DNA from: an uncultured Bacteriovoracaceae bacterium
Lineage (GTDB): Bacteria; Bdellovibrionota; Bacteriovoracia; Bacteriovoracales; Bacteriovoracaceae
Reading direction: 5' to 3'
Length of the DNA stretch: 64,000 bases
Assembly (NCBI GenBank): GCA_937931205.1
Contig: CALHBF010000009.1
Coordinates: forward strand, 1 to 64,000
Position 1 is the stretch's first letter. The number at the start of each line of letters is the position of its first letter. A program made the position numbers and the translations under genes. The notes under the pieces are model-generated. The model had not been told where the DNA came from. It worked only from the letters and a program-made list of their open reading frames with translations, and ran no database searches. This document shows positions 56,116-64,000 of this stretch, in pieces.

Positions 56116-58072
56116 CATTCCACCCGATGAGTCCAGCAAGATCGGCGCATCTTATAGCCGAGTAAGTGCAGACGGAGAAACTCTGTCGCTTTATCAACAA
56201 CCTCACATAAACAGAGATTGGATGGCTTCCATATCGAAGAGGATGGGCCAAAGTTACATCATCAAGTACGATCTCAAAGAACCAGAGGGAACTAGCGGGA
56301 AGCACGACCAGCGTCCAGAGTACCTTACACTGATTCGACTTATCAAATCCAAGAAGATTCAATTTGTAGTAGTTAAAGGCTTGGATCGACTTGGCCGTAA
56401 GCTCCGCTACTTCACAGAGTTCATAGACATTTGCGCAGAGTACGGTGTTGAGCTTTATATCAATGGTATGGATGCCGATCTGAGTACTCCGCAAGGAAAA
56501 CTGCTTTTGCATATGCTTGGCGCGGTTGCTGAGATGGAAAGAGAGTCGATCATATATAGGAGTAAGTCTTCAATTCGTTCAGCGATGAAGACGATGGGGA
56601 AAATACATGGTGGGTGCATTACCCTGGGATATGAGTTAGATAAATCGCTTCCGTGTGGAAGAAGAATAGTAGAGCATGAGGCAGATGATGTTCGAATAGT
56701 TTGTGATTTATTGATTAAGCTTCGATCTTATAAAGAAACTTGTCGAAAGTTGTCTGAGCTTGGGATCAAAACTAAAACAGGTAAATATTTCAACAAAGAA
56801 TCAATTAAGAGGTTGCTTTCAAACCCAATTCTGGTTGGGAAGTTGAGAATACCAGAAACAAATGAATTAATAGCAATTCCTACACAGATTTTGAATGAAG
56901 AAGAATTTGGTAAAGCCCAGACGGTCATTAAAGAACTTAGCACTCAGTTTGGATTTAGAAATAAAGATAGAAAGCGTATTTATCCTTTAACCGGACTTCT
57001 GTACACCAAGACAGAAAATCTCTTCAAAGGAACTTCTGGAAATGGCAAGAATGGAGATCGCTACAATTACTATAGATCCACAGAAGATAACCTGAGTTAT
57101 AGATGCGAAGAGATAGAAGCTTCTGTAGTAGACTCTCTTTTCTATCTAATTAAGCATTCAGGTTTAGAAAAGTATCGTTTCGAATTAAGCAAATCAAAAT
57201 CAAATGAACGAACTCAGCTATCCAGAAAGATTGTACTTCTTGAGCAGGATCTTAGGATCATTTCTTCTAAGATCTCTAAAGGAACTGATACAATAATGAG
57301 CTTAGATAATATTGACTCCCAGGTTTTGCACGAGCTGCAAAGCAGAATCAAAGTTCTCGTTGATGAACGATGTCTAAAAGAGCAAGAGTTGTTGAAAATG
57401 AAAGACGATCTTGAAAATCATACTGATCATAACTACGGAATCAACTCTTTGGAAAACTTTCTAAATTCAAATATTGCTTTCTACAAAGATACTAAGAACT
57501 TACCCCAGTTGAGAGGGTTCTTTAGACGGCTGATCAGCAAAGTTGTGGTGGATCATGAAGTAAAAGAAATAAAAATTTTTTGGAACATAGAAGCCACTCA
57601 AGAAGAAATCCGTCTTCCTTTAGAACGTGAACTTACTTGTACAAGCCGAGGACTCGGCTCATCAAATCCGGTAGAAGTTTTAATGAGAGATAAGCTTGAG
57701 CATCTATCAGTCATCGAGAAAAAAACAGGATCGCAGATTTCAAAAGAATTAGGGGTTAGTCGAGCCACAGTGATTAAATATCAGAAGCGATTTGGACTTC
57801 AGGCGAGAACAACAGGTAAAAATGTAAGGCGCAAAAGAGGTGTTTCTTATGGGACAAAGATTTCTTCTAATGGCAAGATGACCAAGATTACAAATGAATC
57901 AAATGTCATTGAAGCGATGAGGATTTGGAGAGGCAAAGGCAAAAGCTTTAGAGAAATTGCGAATCTTCTAAACGATCAAAAGGTTCCTACTAAGACAGGT
58001 AAAGGGCCTTGGCACGGTAAGACTGTTCACCAAATTTTAAGCGCAGTTGACACTAAACAAATTATTCAATAA
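56093..58072 (+). CDS. Large serine recombinase (island integrase)
   Basis: A 659-residue serine integrase. Catalytic Ser25 is in SYSRVSADGET; the resolvase domain continues with KGLDRLGRKLRYFTEFIDIC and AEMERESIIYRSKSSI. The recombinase domain (about residues 165-290: HGGCITLGYELD, VCDLLIKLRSYKETCRKLSELGIKTKTGKYFNKESIKRLLSNPILVGKL) is followed by the place of the zinc ribbon (YPLTGLLYTKTENLFKG...YNYYRS), where the usual cysteines are gone. A coiled coil follows near 370-430. The C-terminus adds two HTH-like parts (GSQISKELGVSRATVIKYQKRFG and SFREIANLLNDQKVPTKTGKGPWHGKTVHQIL). It lies near tRNA-His and is the likely island integrase. Confidence 0.9.
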   Translation: MKEQSPLNIPPDESSKIGASYSRVSADGETLSLYQQPHINRDWMASISKRMGQSYIIKYDLKEPEGTSGKHDQRPEYLTLIRLIKSKKIQFVVVKGLDRLGRKLRYFTEFIDICAEYGVELYINGMDADLSTPQGKLLLHMLGAVAEMERESIIYRSKSSIRSAMKTMGKIHGGCITLGYELDKSLPCGRRIVEHEADDVRIVCDLLIKLRSYKETCRKLSELGIKTKTGKYFNKESIKRLLSNPILVGKLRIPETNELIAIPTQILNEEEFGKAQTVIKELSTQFGFRNKDRKRIYPLTGLLYTKTENLFKGTSGNGKNGDRYNYYRSTEDNLSYRCEEIEASVVDSLFYLIKHSGLEKYRFELSKSKSNERTQLSRKIVLLEQDLRIISSKISKGTDTIMSLDNIDSQVLHELQSRIKVLVDERCLKEQELLKMKDDLENHTDHNYGINSLENFLNSNIAFYKDTKNLPQLRGFFRRLISKVVVDHEVKEIKIFWNIEATQEEIRLPLERELTCTSRGLGSSNPVEVLMRDKLEHLSVIEKKTGSQISKELGVSRATVIKYQKRFGLQARTTGKNVRRKRGVSYGTKISSNGKMTKITNESNVIEAMRIWRGKGKSFREIANLLNDQKVPTKTGKGPWHGKTVHQILSAVDTKQIIQ

Positions 58073-58205
58073 CCTGTGAGTGGTTATTGAAATTTCCAGC
58101 CGCCCGCAATCACGGTGAAAATTTCTTGTTTTTCTCCAAAAATACAACAACTTTTGGGACTTCTTAATGCGGGCAAAGACAAAAAGTCCATAAAGGGTTG
58201 CTAGT

Positions 58206-58667
58206 ATGTCGCATTCTATTCCTACGCCGGAAAATCTCAAAGAGAAGGCAAAAGTCCTCAGGAAAGTTCTCAAAGAAAAGCATGGTTCAGACATTTCTCA
58301 CAGTCATTGCATGGAAATGATTTCACAGATCTTTGGTTTCAAAGATTGGAACACAGCTTCTGCCTCCCTGAAGCCGAATGTGGATACCAAAATCTACCCA
58401 ATGAAGATTGGAACTGTTAGCGATTTGAAGAAGGCTCTTGCACCTTATGATGATTCAGCATCAGTACATGCTGATTACGAGTTCAGGTTGGGAGACTTTT
58501 TAGATGGAATAGATCCAATGGAAGAGCCAGACTATGTGAGGCTCCAAGAGTTTTCGATGAAGATGGAAAGCTTTGGAGATGACCTAGCTATTTTCAAACT
58601 TGTCTTGGAAGATGAAAGCACTGGAACTGACGGCGTGCAGTTTAGTCTTGGAATCGGATTGAAATAA
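58206..58667 (+). CDS. Glyoxalase-related small protein
   Basis: A 153-residue protein whose first half, LKEKAKVLRKVLKEKHGSDISHSHCMEMISQIFGFKDWNTASA, matches the N-terminal motif (AxxLRxxL...ISHSxxLExxAxxxGFxDWNxxxA) of the 'glyoxalase-related protein' family often found on mobile DNA. The second half is acidic and unrecognised. It is the last island gene before tRNA-His. AAGGG upstream sets the start. Confidence 0.72.
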   Translation: MSHSIPTPENLKEKAKVLRKVLKEKHGSDISHSHCMEMISQIFGFKDWNTASASLKPNVDTKIYPMKIGTVSDLKKALAPYDDSASVHADYEFRLGDFLDGIDPMEEPDYVRLQEFSMKMESFGDDLAIFKLVLEDESTGTDGVQFSLGIGLK

Positions 58668-58674
58668 CTTCAAA

Positions 58675-58705
58675 TAAAAAAGCCTCCGCAAAGGGAGGCT
58701 TTTTT
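58675..58705. terminator. Bidirectional terminator between the island and tRNA-His
   Basis: 12-bp stem AAAAAAGCCTCC / GGAGGCTTTTTT with a 6- to 7-base loop. It ends the 58206 gene and, on the minus strand, the tRNA-His transcript about 54 bases past its 3' end. Confidence 0.9.
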
Positions 58706-58759
58706 AAAGAATCAAAAATCTCAAATCCCATCTGTAAACCTTTTGTCCAAAGGATAAGA

Positions 58760-58836
58760 TGGGGTGACCGATGGGGCTCGAACCCACGACAACCAGAATC
58801 ACAATCTGGCGCTCTACCAACTGAACTACGGTCACC
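58760..58836 (-). tRNA. tRNA-His (anticodon GTG)
   Basis: A complete cloverleaf on the minus strand: extra 5' G(-1) of tRNA-His, acceptor GTGACCG / CGGTCAC, D-arm GTTC...GAGC, anticodon arm CCAGA-TTGTGAT-TCTGG with anticodon GTG, T-arm GTGGG-TTCGAGC-CCCAT, discriminator C pairing with G(-1), and encoded CCA. Its 3' end (58759-58779) is repeated at 39651-39671. The CCA end faces the island. Confidence 0.97.
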
Positions 58837-59007
58837 GCTGATATGAGGATCCAATTTAAATGAGGTAGGGCCCTAAAGTCAATGGCCGAAATGGAGGTTT
58901 TTTGTGTTTTCTAGGGGGAGTGAGTCTGTTTTGCGTTAATTTCCGGCCCTTCCTGGCCCAAAACGAGTATAGTTAAAGGGATATTGGTTAATTTATAGGA
59001 TAAGTGA

Positions 59008-59718
59008 ATGATCTTTTTTTCTGATTTTGATGGAACCCTAACTCTTGATGGGAAGCTGACTCGCGAATTTTTTGAAATCCTTGATGTTATAGAAAGACGT
59101 GGGGACGAATTGATTATCGTTTCAGGGCGCTCATTGTCTTGGGGACACTTCTTTCTTACTCATTTCCCGCTTCATTACTGCATTATGGAAGGTGGCGGAG
59201 TTGTTGTTTATCGTGATGAAGCTGGTCTTATTCAAGAGAAGAATCTAGTCAGTGATGCTGAGATTAAACGACTTGAGGATTTTACTAATAAACTAGCAAT
59301 GAATCATCCGGATATTCCTCTTTCAAAAGATTCATTTGGCAGACGTACAGATCGCGCCATGGAATATCATGATATGACTGAGGCTCAATTGAAGGTTGCT
59401 GTAGATTTGATGACCAAAGAAAAGATCAATTTCTCTAAATCAAATGTGCATATTAATTTTTGGTGCGGAGAAATTTCAAAATATTTAGGTGTGACAAAAT
59501 TTATTAAAGAGTTTCGTCCTGAAATCACTGAGAGTAATAGCTTCTTCTTTGGAGATGCTCCTAATGATGAGAGTATGTTTGAACTTTTTCATAACTCAGT
59601 AGGAGTGAGTAACATTCAACACTGTCTTGATCGTCTCAATCATAAACCTCGTATTATTCTTGAGGGAGATGAAAATATCGGTGCAAAAGGTGTCTTGAAT
59701 TTTATTTGTTCTCTTTAA
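59008..59718 (+). CDS. HAD-superfamily phosphatase (IIB type)
   Basis: A 236-residue phosphohydrolase. Motif I is FSDFDGTLT (nucleophile Asp and acid Asp), motif II IIVSGRS, motif III Lys in the KYLGVTKFI region, motif IV FFFGDAPNDESMFE. A mid-domain cap (about 80-165) places it with Cof/mannosyl-phosphoglycerate-phosphatase-like members. The substrate is unknown, probably a sugar phosphate. AGGA eight bases upstream sets the start. It overlaps the RluA-type gene tail to tail by 17 bases. Confidence 0.88.
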   Translation: MIFFSDFDGTLTLDGKLTREFFEILDVIERRGDELIIVSGRSLSWGHFFLTHFPLHYCIMEGGGVVVYRDEAGLIQEKNLVSDAEIKRLEDFTNKLAMNHPDIPLSKDSFGRRTDRAMEYHDMTEAQLKVAVDLMTKEKINFSKSNVHINFWCGEISKYLGVTKFIKEFRPEITESNSFFFGDAPNDESMFELFHNSVGVSNIQHCLDRLNHKPRIILEGDENIGAKGVLNFICSL

Positions 59719-60781
59719 ATTTCTCTTCGACGATCATTCGAACTTTATTCTCGAGCACTTCTAAATCAATGCGATGTTTTTCAACTAACCAATCCCCAAG
59801 ATCTTTGGGGATTGGTGAAACAAAATGAGTATAAGCATCTGTGGGATAGGTGAGTTTCAGTGCCACTGCATGAAGGGCCTGTCGTGGTATTTCCATTAAC
59901 TCATGATCAGCTAGAGTGGGATTGCCATCTTTAAAACGCATGAAGATAGATGAATCCCCATTGTAGAGTTTATCACCTAAAAGAGGATAGCCGTGAGCGG
60001 AGGCATGAACACGAATTTGGTGCTGGCGTCCTGTCACAGGAAAGGCAAGAGCGATAACATAAGTACCTAAATCCATCACTTCTTCAAAATGAGTTTGAGC
60101 TTCTTTTCCAAGCTCGGAATCCTTGCTCCACCAACTGATAATGCCTTGAGGAATGCGGTTTTCATCTCGATCCATTCGTTCTCGGGCCGTGAAAGGAAAA
60201 GGAGTTGTGACCTCATTCTTTTTACTGATGAAGAGATAACATTTTCGGATCAGATCTTTTTCAAACAGATTGATAATTTTTTCAGCAGTTCGAGGATTCT
60301 TTGCGAGCAAGAGAAGGCCGGTAGTCTCACGATCAATCCGATGAATGGTGTGAATCGGTTTATTAAAACGAGTTTCATACCAAACAGTAGCGCAATAAAA
60401 GAGATTCTTTCCAGCAGGGTGGGTGAGCATAAACGGTGGTTTATTGATCACCATGAGAAACTCATCCTCATAGATAATACCTGGCTCTTCATCTTTGGGA
60501 ACTGGCGAGCCATGCCAGTGCTCATCATCAGTAATGCTGTCGTTATGAGTGGTGATGATGACCATTTCTTTGGCGTGAACTTTAACACTTGGTTTATGAG
60601 GAGGTTTGCGACCAACAATCTCAACTTCACCTTTCTCAATTTTAGATTTGAGATATTGCCGTGAAAGATTGGGGACACAGAATTGAACGAACTGATCTAA
60701 GCGCCACCCCTCATGACTGTGTTCAACGGAGTAGGTGGCGACATATTTATCGGCGCTAAAGACTTTGGATATTTCACTCAT
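59702..60781 (-). CDS. RluA-family pseudouridine synthase (copy 2)
   Basis: A 359-residue synthase, close paralogue of the 23463-24533 gene. Shared blocks include [56 protein letters not shown] and HRIDRET.GLL with catalytic Asp150 in the same place. An S4 domain precedes the catalytic domain. Its start overlaps the prkA stop as ATGA, so the two are co-translated. Why a kinase and an RNA modifier are joined is not known. Confidence 0.9.
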   Translation of the reverse strand: MSEISKVFSADKYVATYSVEHSHEGWRLDQFVQFCVPNLSRQYLKSKIEKGEVEIVGRKPPHKPSVKVHAKEMVIITTHNDSITDDEHWHGSPVPKDEEPGIIYEDEFLMVINKPPFMLTHPAGKNLFYCATVWYETRFNKPIHTIHRIDRETTGLLLLAKNPRTAEKIINLFEKDLIRKCYLFISKKNEVTTPFPFTARERMDRDENRIPQGIISWWSKDSELGKEAQTHFEEVMDLGTYVIALAFPVTGRQHQIRVHASAHGYPLLGDKLYNGDSSIFMRFKDGNPTLADHELMEIPRQALHAVALKLTYPTDAYTHFVSPIPKDLGDWLVEKHRIDLEVLENKVRMIVEEKFKENK

Positions 60782-62970
60782 GCGCGAGTGTCATATCTCA
60801 TTTTCAACAAATATTGAAGTGAAGTAATCGCACCATCTTCTGAATAGCGATACTTCTTAGTTAAGTTCCCTAGAAGTGAATTAATTTGAGTTCTTGAATC
60901 CTGAGTAATCCCACTCGATTTCCCTTCACGTTTCTCAGCAAGATATAACATGAGGTTGCTTGAAATCTTGGAGATCACTTTCTTCTGCTCATTTCTAAAA
61001 CTTTCTTGAAGCAGATTCACGAGATCTTCAAAAATCACAGCGTATCTAATCGGTTTACCTGGGTTATCTAGAGCATAAGCACCTAGGCGAGCAATAAGAT
61101 TGGATCTGAAGTTCTCAGGAGATTCATTGATAAAGACATTAGATTCAAATTCAGAAATAAAATAAGAATCTGGTGCTTCGAATTTTCCAGTAACCGTGTT
61201 TTTAACTTTCTCACCCTTAATCATGGCATTGATTGAAAGGATATATTTTGCAATATAGTCTTCATATGAACGATCATCCACAAGACCAAGTGAATCCCTG
61301 ACTTCTGAATCAAGCAGATCTAGGCAGTGTGATTCAATAAGATCACAGAATGCAAACGGATCATGGTAAGCCCCTTGAGGTGCAATATTCAAGAAATCGT
61401 ACTCGTCTTTCTTTTCAGATAAAGCACGAAGAGCTTCTAGAGCATCAACGAAAGTAACATGTTTGTTTGTGTAGGCCAGGTCATAAATAATCTGCTTGAG
61501 GTCACGCGGGGATATACCAAACTTCCCTTCGTAGACAGCATCATTGTCATATTCATTGAAAACATCGCGAATATGAGCACGCATAATCTGTTTAGTCTCA
61601 GAATCAAGTTTATCAGGAAGAATTCTTTCAGCGTAATACAGAGCTTTTTCCAGTGGGTTAAAGTTTTGAACAACTTGCCCGAGCTGGGTAATATTGAAAT
61701 TCTGAGCACTACTTGCACGCATACGAGTCATCACTGCCCATAGGCATAGAGAATCGAGAGTATGAGGCTCAAAGTTAGAAACATCTTTAATCTGATTTAC
61801 TTGTTCATCATAGATCTTCGCTTCTTCTTTGTAGTTCATTAGGTATGGAACCTTAATGAAGTGAAAGCGCCCTTTAAATGAATTGAAGTCAGGATGTTGT
61901 CTGAATGCCTGAAAATGGATTTCATTAGATGAACCGATAAAGAAAATATCCAGTTCAGTAAGAATCCCATGAAGATTAATCGTCTTAGACTCCATCGTCA
62001 TCAGAAGATATTTAAATGTATCAAGGGGACGCTTCAGAAGGTCTGAGAATTCCAGAATCCCACGATTGGCCAGAACCACTTCTCCAGAAAGTGAGAACAA
62101 GTTTAGTGACTGAAGAGAAGGTGGAAGAGAGGCAAGGCGACGATCCATTGTGATCTGCTGCATATGAGCATCAACATGTAATTGCGGCTCAATTGTCGTT
62201 GCACTGCTTGAGTAACGGCGATTGATATGAAGGCGCTCTACGCGAATATGCTTGAAAACTTCCTGATAATCACCTTTATAACTCTTTAGAAGAGCATCAA
62301 AGATCATTCTGTTTCTGTTTGAAAGATCTCCGTTGTAGAGATAAGACTTCTTCACCGATTCAAGTTTATTAAGATCATTTTTAAACGCATCTTCGATCAT
62401 CTTCTGGCGAGCTTTGATAGGAATAAGAAGGATCGGATGATCTTTGAGTTCTGAGTTGATAATGGCCGAAATATCCTTATCTTCCAGATAAGCATAAGTA
62501 TCGTGCTTCTCGCCAGATTTTCCAGAAAGACCTAAAGAGCCTTTTGTGAATTGATCAATGGGGAAGATCCAATTAAAAGTGAAGAGAGAGCCTTCATCAG
62601 TTTGAGAATAGTCTTCTGCTGCTAACATAATCTTTTTAACGAGAGAAGATTTCGCGGAACCATTTGGACCGATAAGAAGAATAAACTTGTTATTATATCC
62701 TTCCTCTACGAAGTTTTGAAGGAAGTTATAGATTCTTTTCTGAACTCGACGTTGTCCATGAACGGCCGGAGCTTGAGCATGTTCTTTCGTGAAGAGTTGA
62801 AAACTGCCGTCTTCGTTTCTTCCGAAATAATCAAACATCTCTTTTAAATAAATACCTGAAGTACGAAGTTCCTTGTGGGGAAGTTTTCCAAACAGTCTCA
62901 TGTACTCATCAAAGCTCATGAGTGAGTGGTTACGGCCTTCTTCTTTATTTACTTCTTCCATCCAATTCAT
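60778..62970 (-). CDS. prkA: PrkA-family serine protein kinase / AAA protein
   Basis: A 730-residue PrkA protein, longer than the usual ~640. The N-terminal PrkA AAA domain includes the Walker A at residues 101-109 (GPNGSAKSS) and FNWIFPIDQ; the middle has LFSLSGEVVLANRGILEFSDLLKRPLDTFKYLLMTME and IHFQAFRQHPDFNSFKGRFHFIKVPYLMNYKEE; the C-terminal kinase-like domain follows. PrkA acts in stress and stationary-phase signalling and often neighbours yeaH and spoVR; here it is joined instead to an RluA-type synthase. It is divergent from the next gene with only 13 bases between the chosen starts. Confidence 0.9.
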   Translation of the reverse strand: MNWMEEVNKEEGRNHSLMSFDEYMRLFGKLPHKELRTSGIYLKEMFDYFGRNEDGSFQLFTKEHAQAPAVHGQRRVQKRIYNFLQNFVEEGYNNKFILLIGPNGSAKSSLVKKIMLAAEDYSQTDEGSLFTFNWIFPIDQFTKGSLGLSGKSGEKHDTYAYLEDKDISAIINSELKDHPILLIPIKARQKMIEDAFKNDLNKLESVKKSYLYNGDLSNRNRMIFDALLKSYKGDYQEVFKHIRVERLHINRRYSSSATTIEPQLHVDAHMQQITMDRRLASLPPSLQSLNLFSLSGEVVLANRGILEFSDLLKRPLDTFKYLLMTMESKTINLHGILTELDIFFIGSSNEIHFQAFRQHPDFNSFKGRFHFIKVPYLMNYKEEAKIYDEQVNQIKDVSNFEPHTLDSLCLWAVMTRMRASSAQNFNITQLGQVVQNFNPLEKALYYAERILPDKLDSETKQIMRAHIRDVFNEYDNDAVYEGKFGISPRDLKQIIYDLAYTNKHVTFVDALEALRALSEKKDEYDFLNIAPQGAYHDPFAFCDLIESHCLDLLDSEVRDSLGLVDDRSYEDYIAKYILSINAMIKGEKVKNTVTGKFEAPDSYFISEFESNVFINESPENFRSNLIARLGAYALDNPGKPIRYAVIFEDLVNLLQESFRNEQKKVISKISSNLMLYLAEKREGKSSGITQDSRTQINSLLGNLTKKYRYSEDGAITSLQYLLKMRYDTRA

Positions 62971-62983
62971 ATAACCTGATCCT

Positions 62984-64000
62984 GTGAAAAGAGATTCTAG
63001 TGATTTAAGTATATCAAAGATTTACATCTTCTTGTTGATTGTTGGCATTGCTGGCACATTTTTACTGCTTATTTATCCTCGTCTTAATCTACGAGTGGCC
63101 ACCTCACCCGACAATAGCGACTTAATTAATCAGGCTTTGCGTGAGAGCGTTCCGCTTATCAAGAGTGTTTGGCTGAATCCTGTCAGTCATGTGGACTCAA
63201 CTAAATGTGCACTTCCTAAAAATGTTGGAACGGCCTATTTGGAATGCAATCCTGAAGGATGGCAGTGTGTATGGGACAATATTGATCAGGTAAAGTTAGT
63301 GCTGGGTGGAAATACTTATCACATCAAGGCAAGTAGAGAGCTGGAGTTTGTAAAACGACAGGTGCAAGGGGTTCAGCAGATCACTGGGTATCTTGGTGAG
63401 ATTGAAATTGTAGAGCTGAACAAAAAACAAAAGATCTTTTTATCTCGTACCTGTCATGAGGTTTATCTTCCGGAGAGAACTTATGCTTATGGTGAAGTGA
63501 AAGATTTAAGAGACCCAGGAATTCTTTGGGATAATGCTGGTAGAAAATTGTTCATCGATAAGTTCTATGTTTCTGAGCGAGAAGTTGTTGAGTGGAGAAA
63601 TTATTTGGGTCAAAATAGCGAAACAAAAAATCCTTGGAAGCCTGCTAAACTTAAAAAGAGCGAGCAAGAAGATTTTTGCCAATTTCATGGTAAGAATGTT
63701 TTGATGGCACATTTCTTTGATGCAACCCAGATGACTCCATTGGATCAAAAAATGAAATTTCCTGATCTGGTGATTCGCCCTGATACTCCTTGGCAAAGAG
63801 ATTATAATCGTACTTTCTTGAGTGAAAGTAAAAATCCTGATTACCGACTGAATCCTCGTGATTGTAGTTTGGCCGAAGTGAAAGGATGCTCTGAAAGTTT
63901 CTTTATGACTGATTCGGTTTCATGGTCAGGAGTTGCTTTTGGTTTAGGTTTTGAAGAAGAGAGATTTTATAATCCGATTGATGCCGATTTAGATCTTAAA
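62984..64000 (+). CDS. Membrane-anchored FGE-sulfatase-like protein (partial)
   Basis: An open frame of 339 codons that runs off the window. A GTG start (MKRDSSDLSISK) precedes a single membrane anchor (IYIFLLIVGIAGTFLLLIYPRL). The outer part has several cysteines. After residue ~180, KLFIDKFYVSEREVVEWRNYLG resembles the opening of formylglycine-generating-enzyme-sulfatase (SUMF1-like) domains, with DFCQFHGKNVLMAHFFDATQMTP as the next part. In many bacterial relatives this fold has other roles. No good ribosome site is seen, so the start is uncertain; the domain call is tentative because the C-terminal half is missing. Confidence 0.55.
   Translation, partial: MKRDSSDLSISKIYIFLLIVGIAGTFLLLIYPRLNLRVATSPDNSDLINQALRESVPLIKSVWLNPVSHVDSTKCALPKNVGTAYLECNPEGWQCVWDNIDQVKLVLGGNTYHIKASRELEFVKRQVQGVQQITGYLGEIEIVELNKKQKIFLSRTCHEVYLPERTYAYGEVKDLRDPGILWDNAGRKLFIDKFYVSEREVVEWRNYLGQNSETKNPWKPAKLKKSEQEDFCQFHGKNVLMAHFFDATQMTPLDQKMKFPDLVIRPDTPWQRDYNRTFLSESKNPDYRLNPRDCSLAEVKGCSESFFMTDSVSWSGVAFGLGFEEERFYNPIDADLDLK

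Larger units (their letters stand above)
39651..58779. mobile_element. Genomic island integrated at tRNA-His
   Basis: About 19.1 kb bounded by direct copies of the tRNA-His 3' end (39651-39671 and 58759-58779). The intact tRNA is at the right with its 3' end facing the island. The content differs from the flanks: two serine recombinases (45524, 56093), a Rep-like protein (54596), an adenine methylase with a probable nuclease (42236, 43209), an XRE regulator, three lipoproteins, and many small unrecognised proteins. The large recombinase lies next to the tRNA, the usual integrase position. Serine integrases less often use tRNA 3' ends, so the enzyme-site link is unproven. Confidence 0.65.

Noticed and set aside
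1-64000. CRISPR array or cas genes
   Set aside because: No regularly spaced direct repeats of the right size and no Cas-like protein were seen.

Overview
The window is AT-rich, densely packed bacterial DNA with mostly short, often ATGA-overlapping gene junctions. Signal peptides, several outer-membrane proteins (a TonB-dependent receptor, an OmpA-type protein, a phosphate-porin-like protein, a small beta-barrel), many lipoproteins and a CheX/CheY pair point to a motile Gram-negative organism. The mix (RRM-type RNA-binding protein, PrkA kinase, DUF4430 protein, many small secreted proteins of unknown family) would suit a Bdellovibrionota/Bacteriovoracia-type genome. That placement is inference from gene style only; no rRNA or phylogenetic marker is present.

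Layout. 1-39.5 kb and 58.8-64 kb read as ordinary chromosome. 0-5 kb: start of an RRM protein, pyroglutamyl peptidase, a Dps-SodC stress pair, and a TPP riboswitch ahead of a TonB-dependent receptor (predicted thiamin uptake). 5-20.5 kb: CheX/CheY, secreted proteins, a di-heme peroxidase-like cytochrome, OmpA, a Tat-exported flavoprotein, and a cobalamin riboswitch that heads a thioesterase / transcobalamin-like DUF4430 / FKBP operon. Next come YggS, an XRE-S24 (LexA-like) regulator with a divergent outer-membrane protein, a caspase-like secreted protein, and a trypsin / HutD / poly-gamma-glutamate hydrolase operon. 20.5-39.5 kb: porin, SDR and RluA, glutathione peroxidase coupled to a class D beta-lactamase, aminotransferase, collagen-like lipoprotein, assorted enzymes, a ParD-like/methionine aminopeptidase pair, HdeD, DoxX, pentapeptide protein, and a TetR/dienelactone hydrolase pair.

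39.65-58.78 kb looks like a genomic island of about 19 kb. An intact tRNA-His(GTG) gene lies at its right end. A direct copy of the last 21 nt of that tRNA region (one mismatch), followed by its own strong terminator, lies at its left end. A large serine recombinase sits next to the tRNA. Other island genes are a second serine recombinase, a Rep-like protein, an adenine methylase with a probable restriction partner, an XRE regulator, three lipoproteins, and a series of small helix-rich proteins that appear to share one fold module. Right of the tRNA come a HAD phosphatase, a second RluA-type synthase closely resembling the one at 23.5-24.5 kb, a PrkA kinase, and the start of an FGE-sulfatase-like gene that runs off the window.

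Main points for follow-up: the B12-riboswitch operon with a transcobalamin-like protein; the tRNA-His island and its set of small proteins; a 12-bp complement that could link the TPP aptamer to the receptor start codon; and a 59-bp repeat pair plus GC-rich patch near the island's left end.
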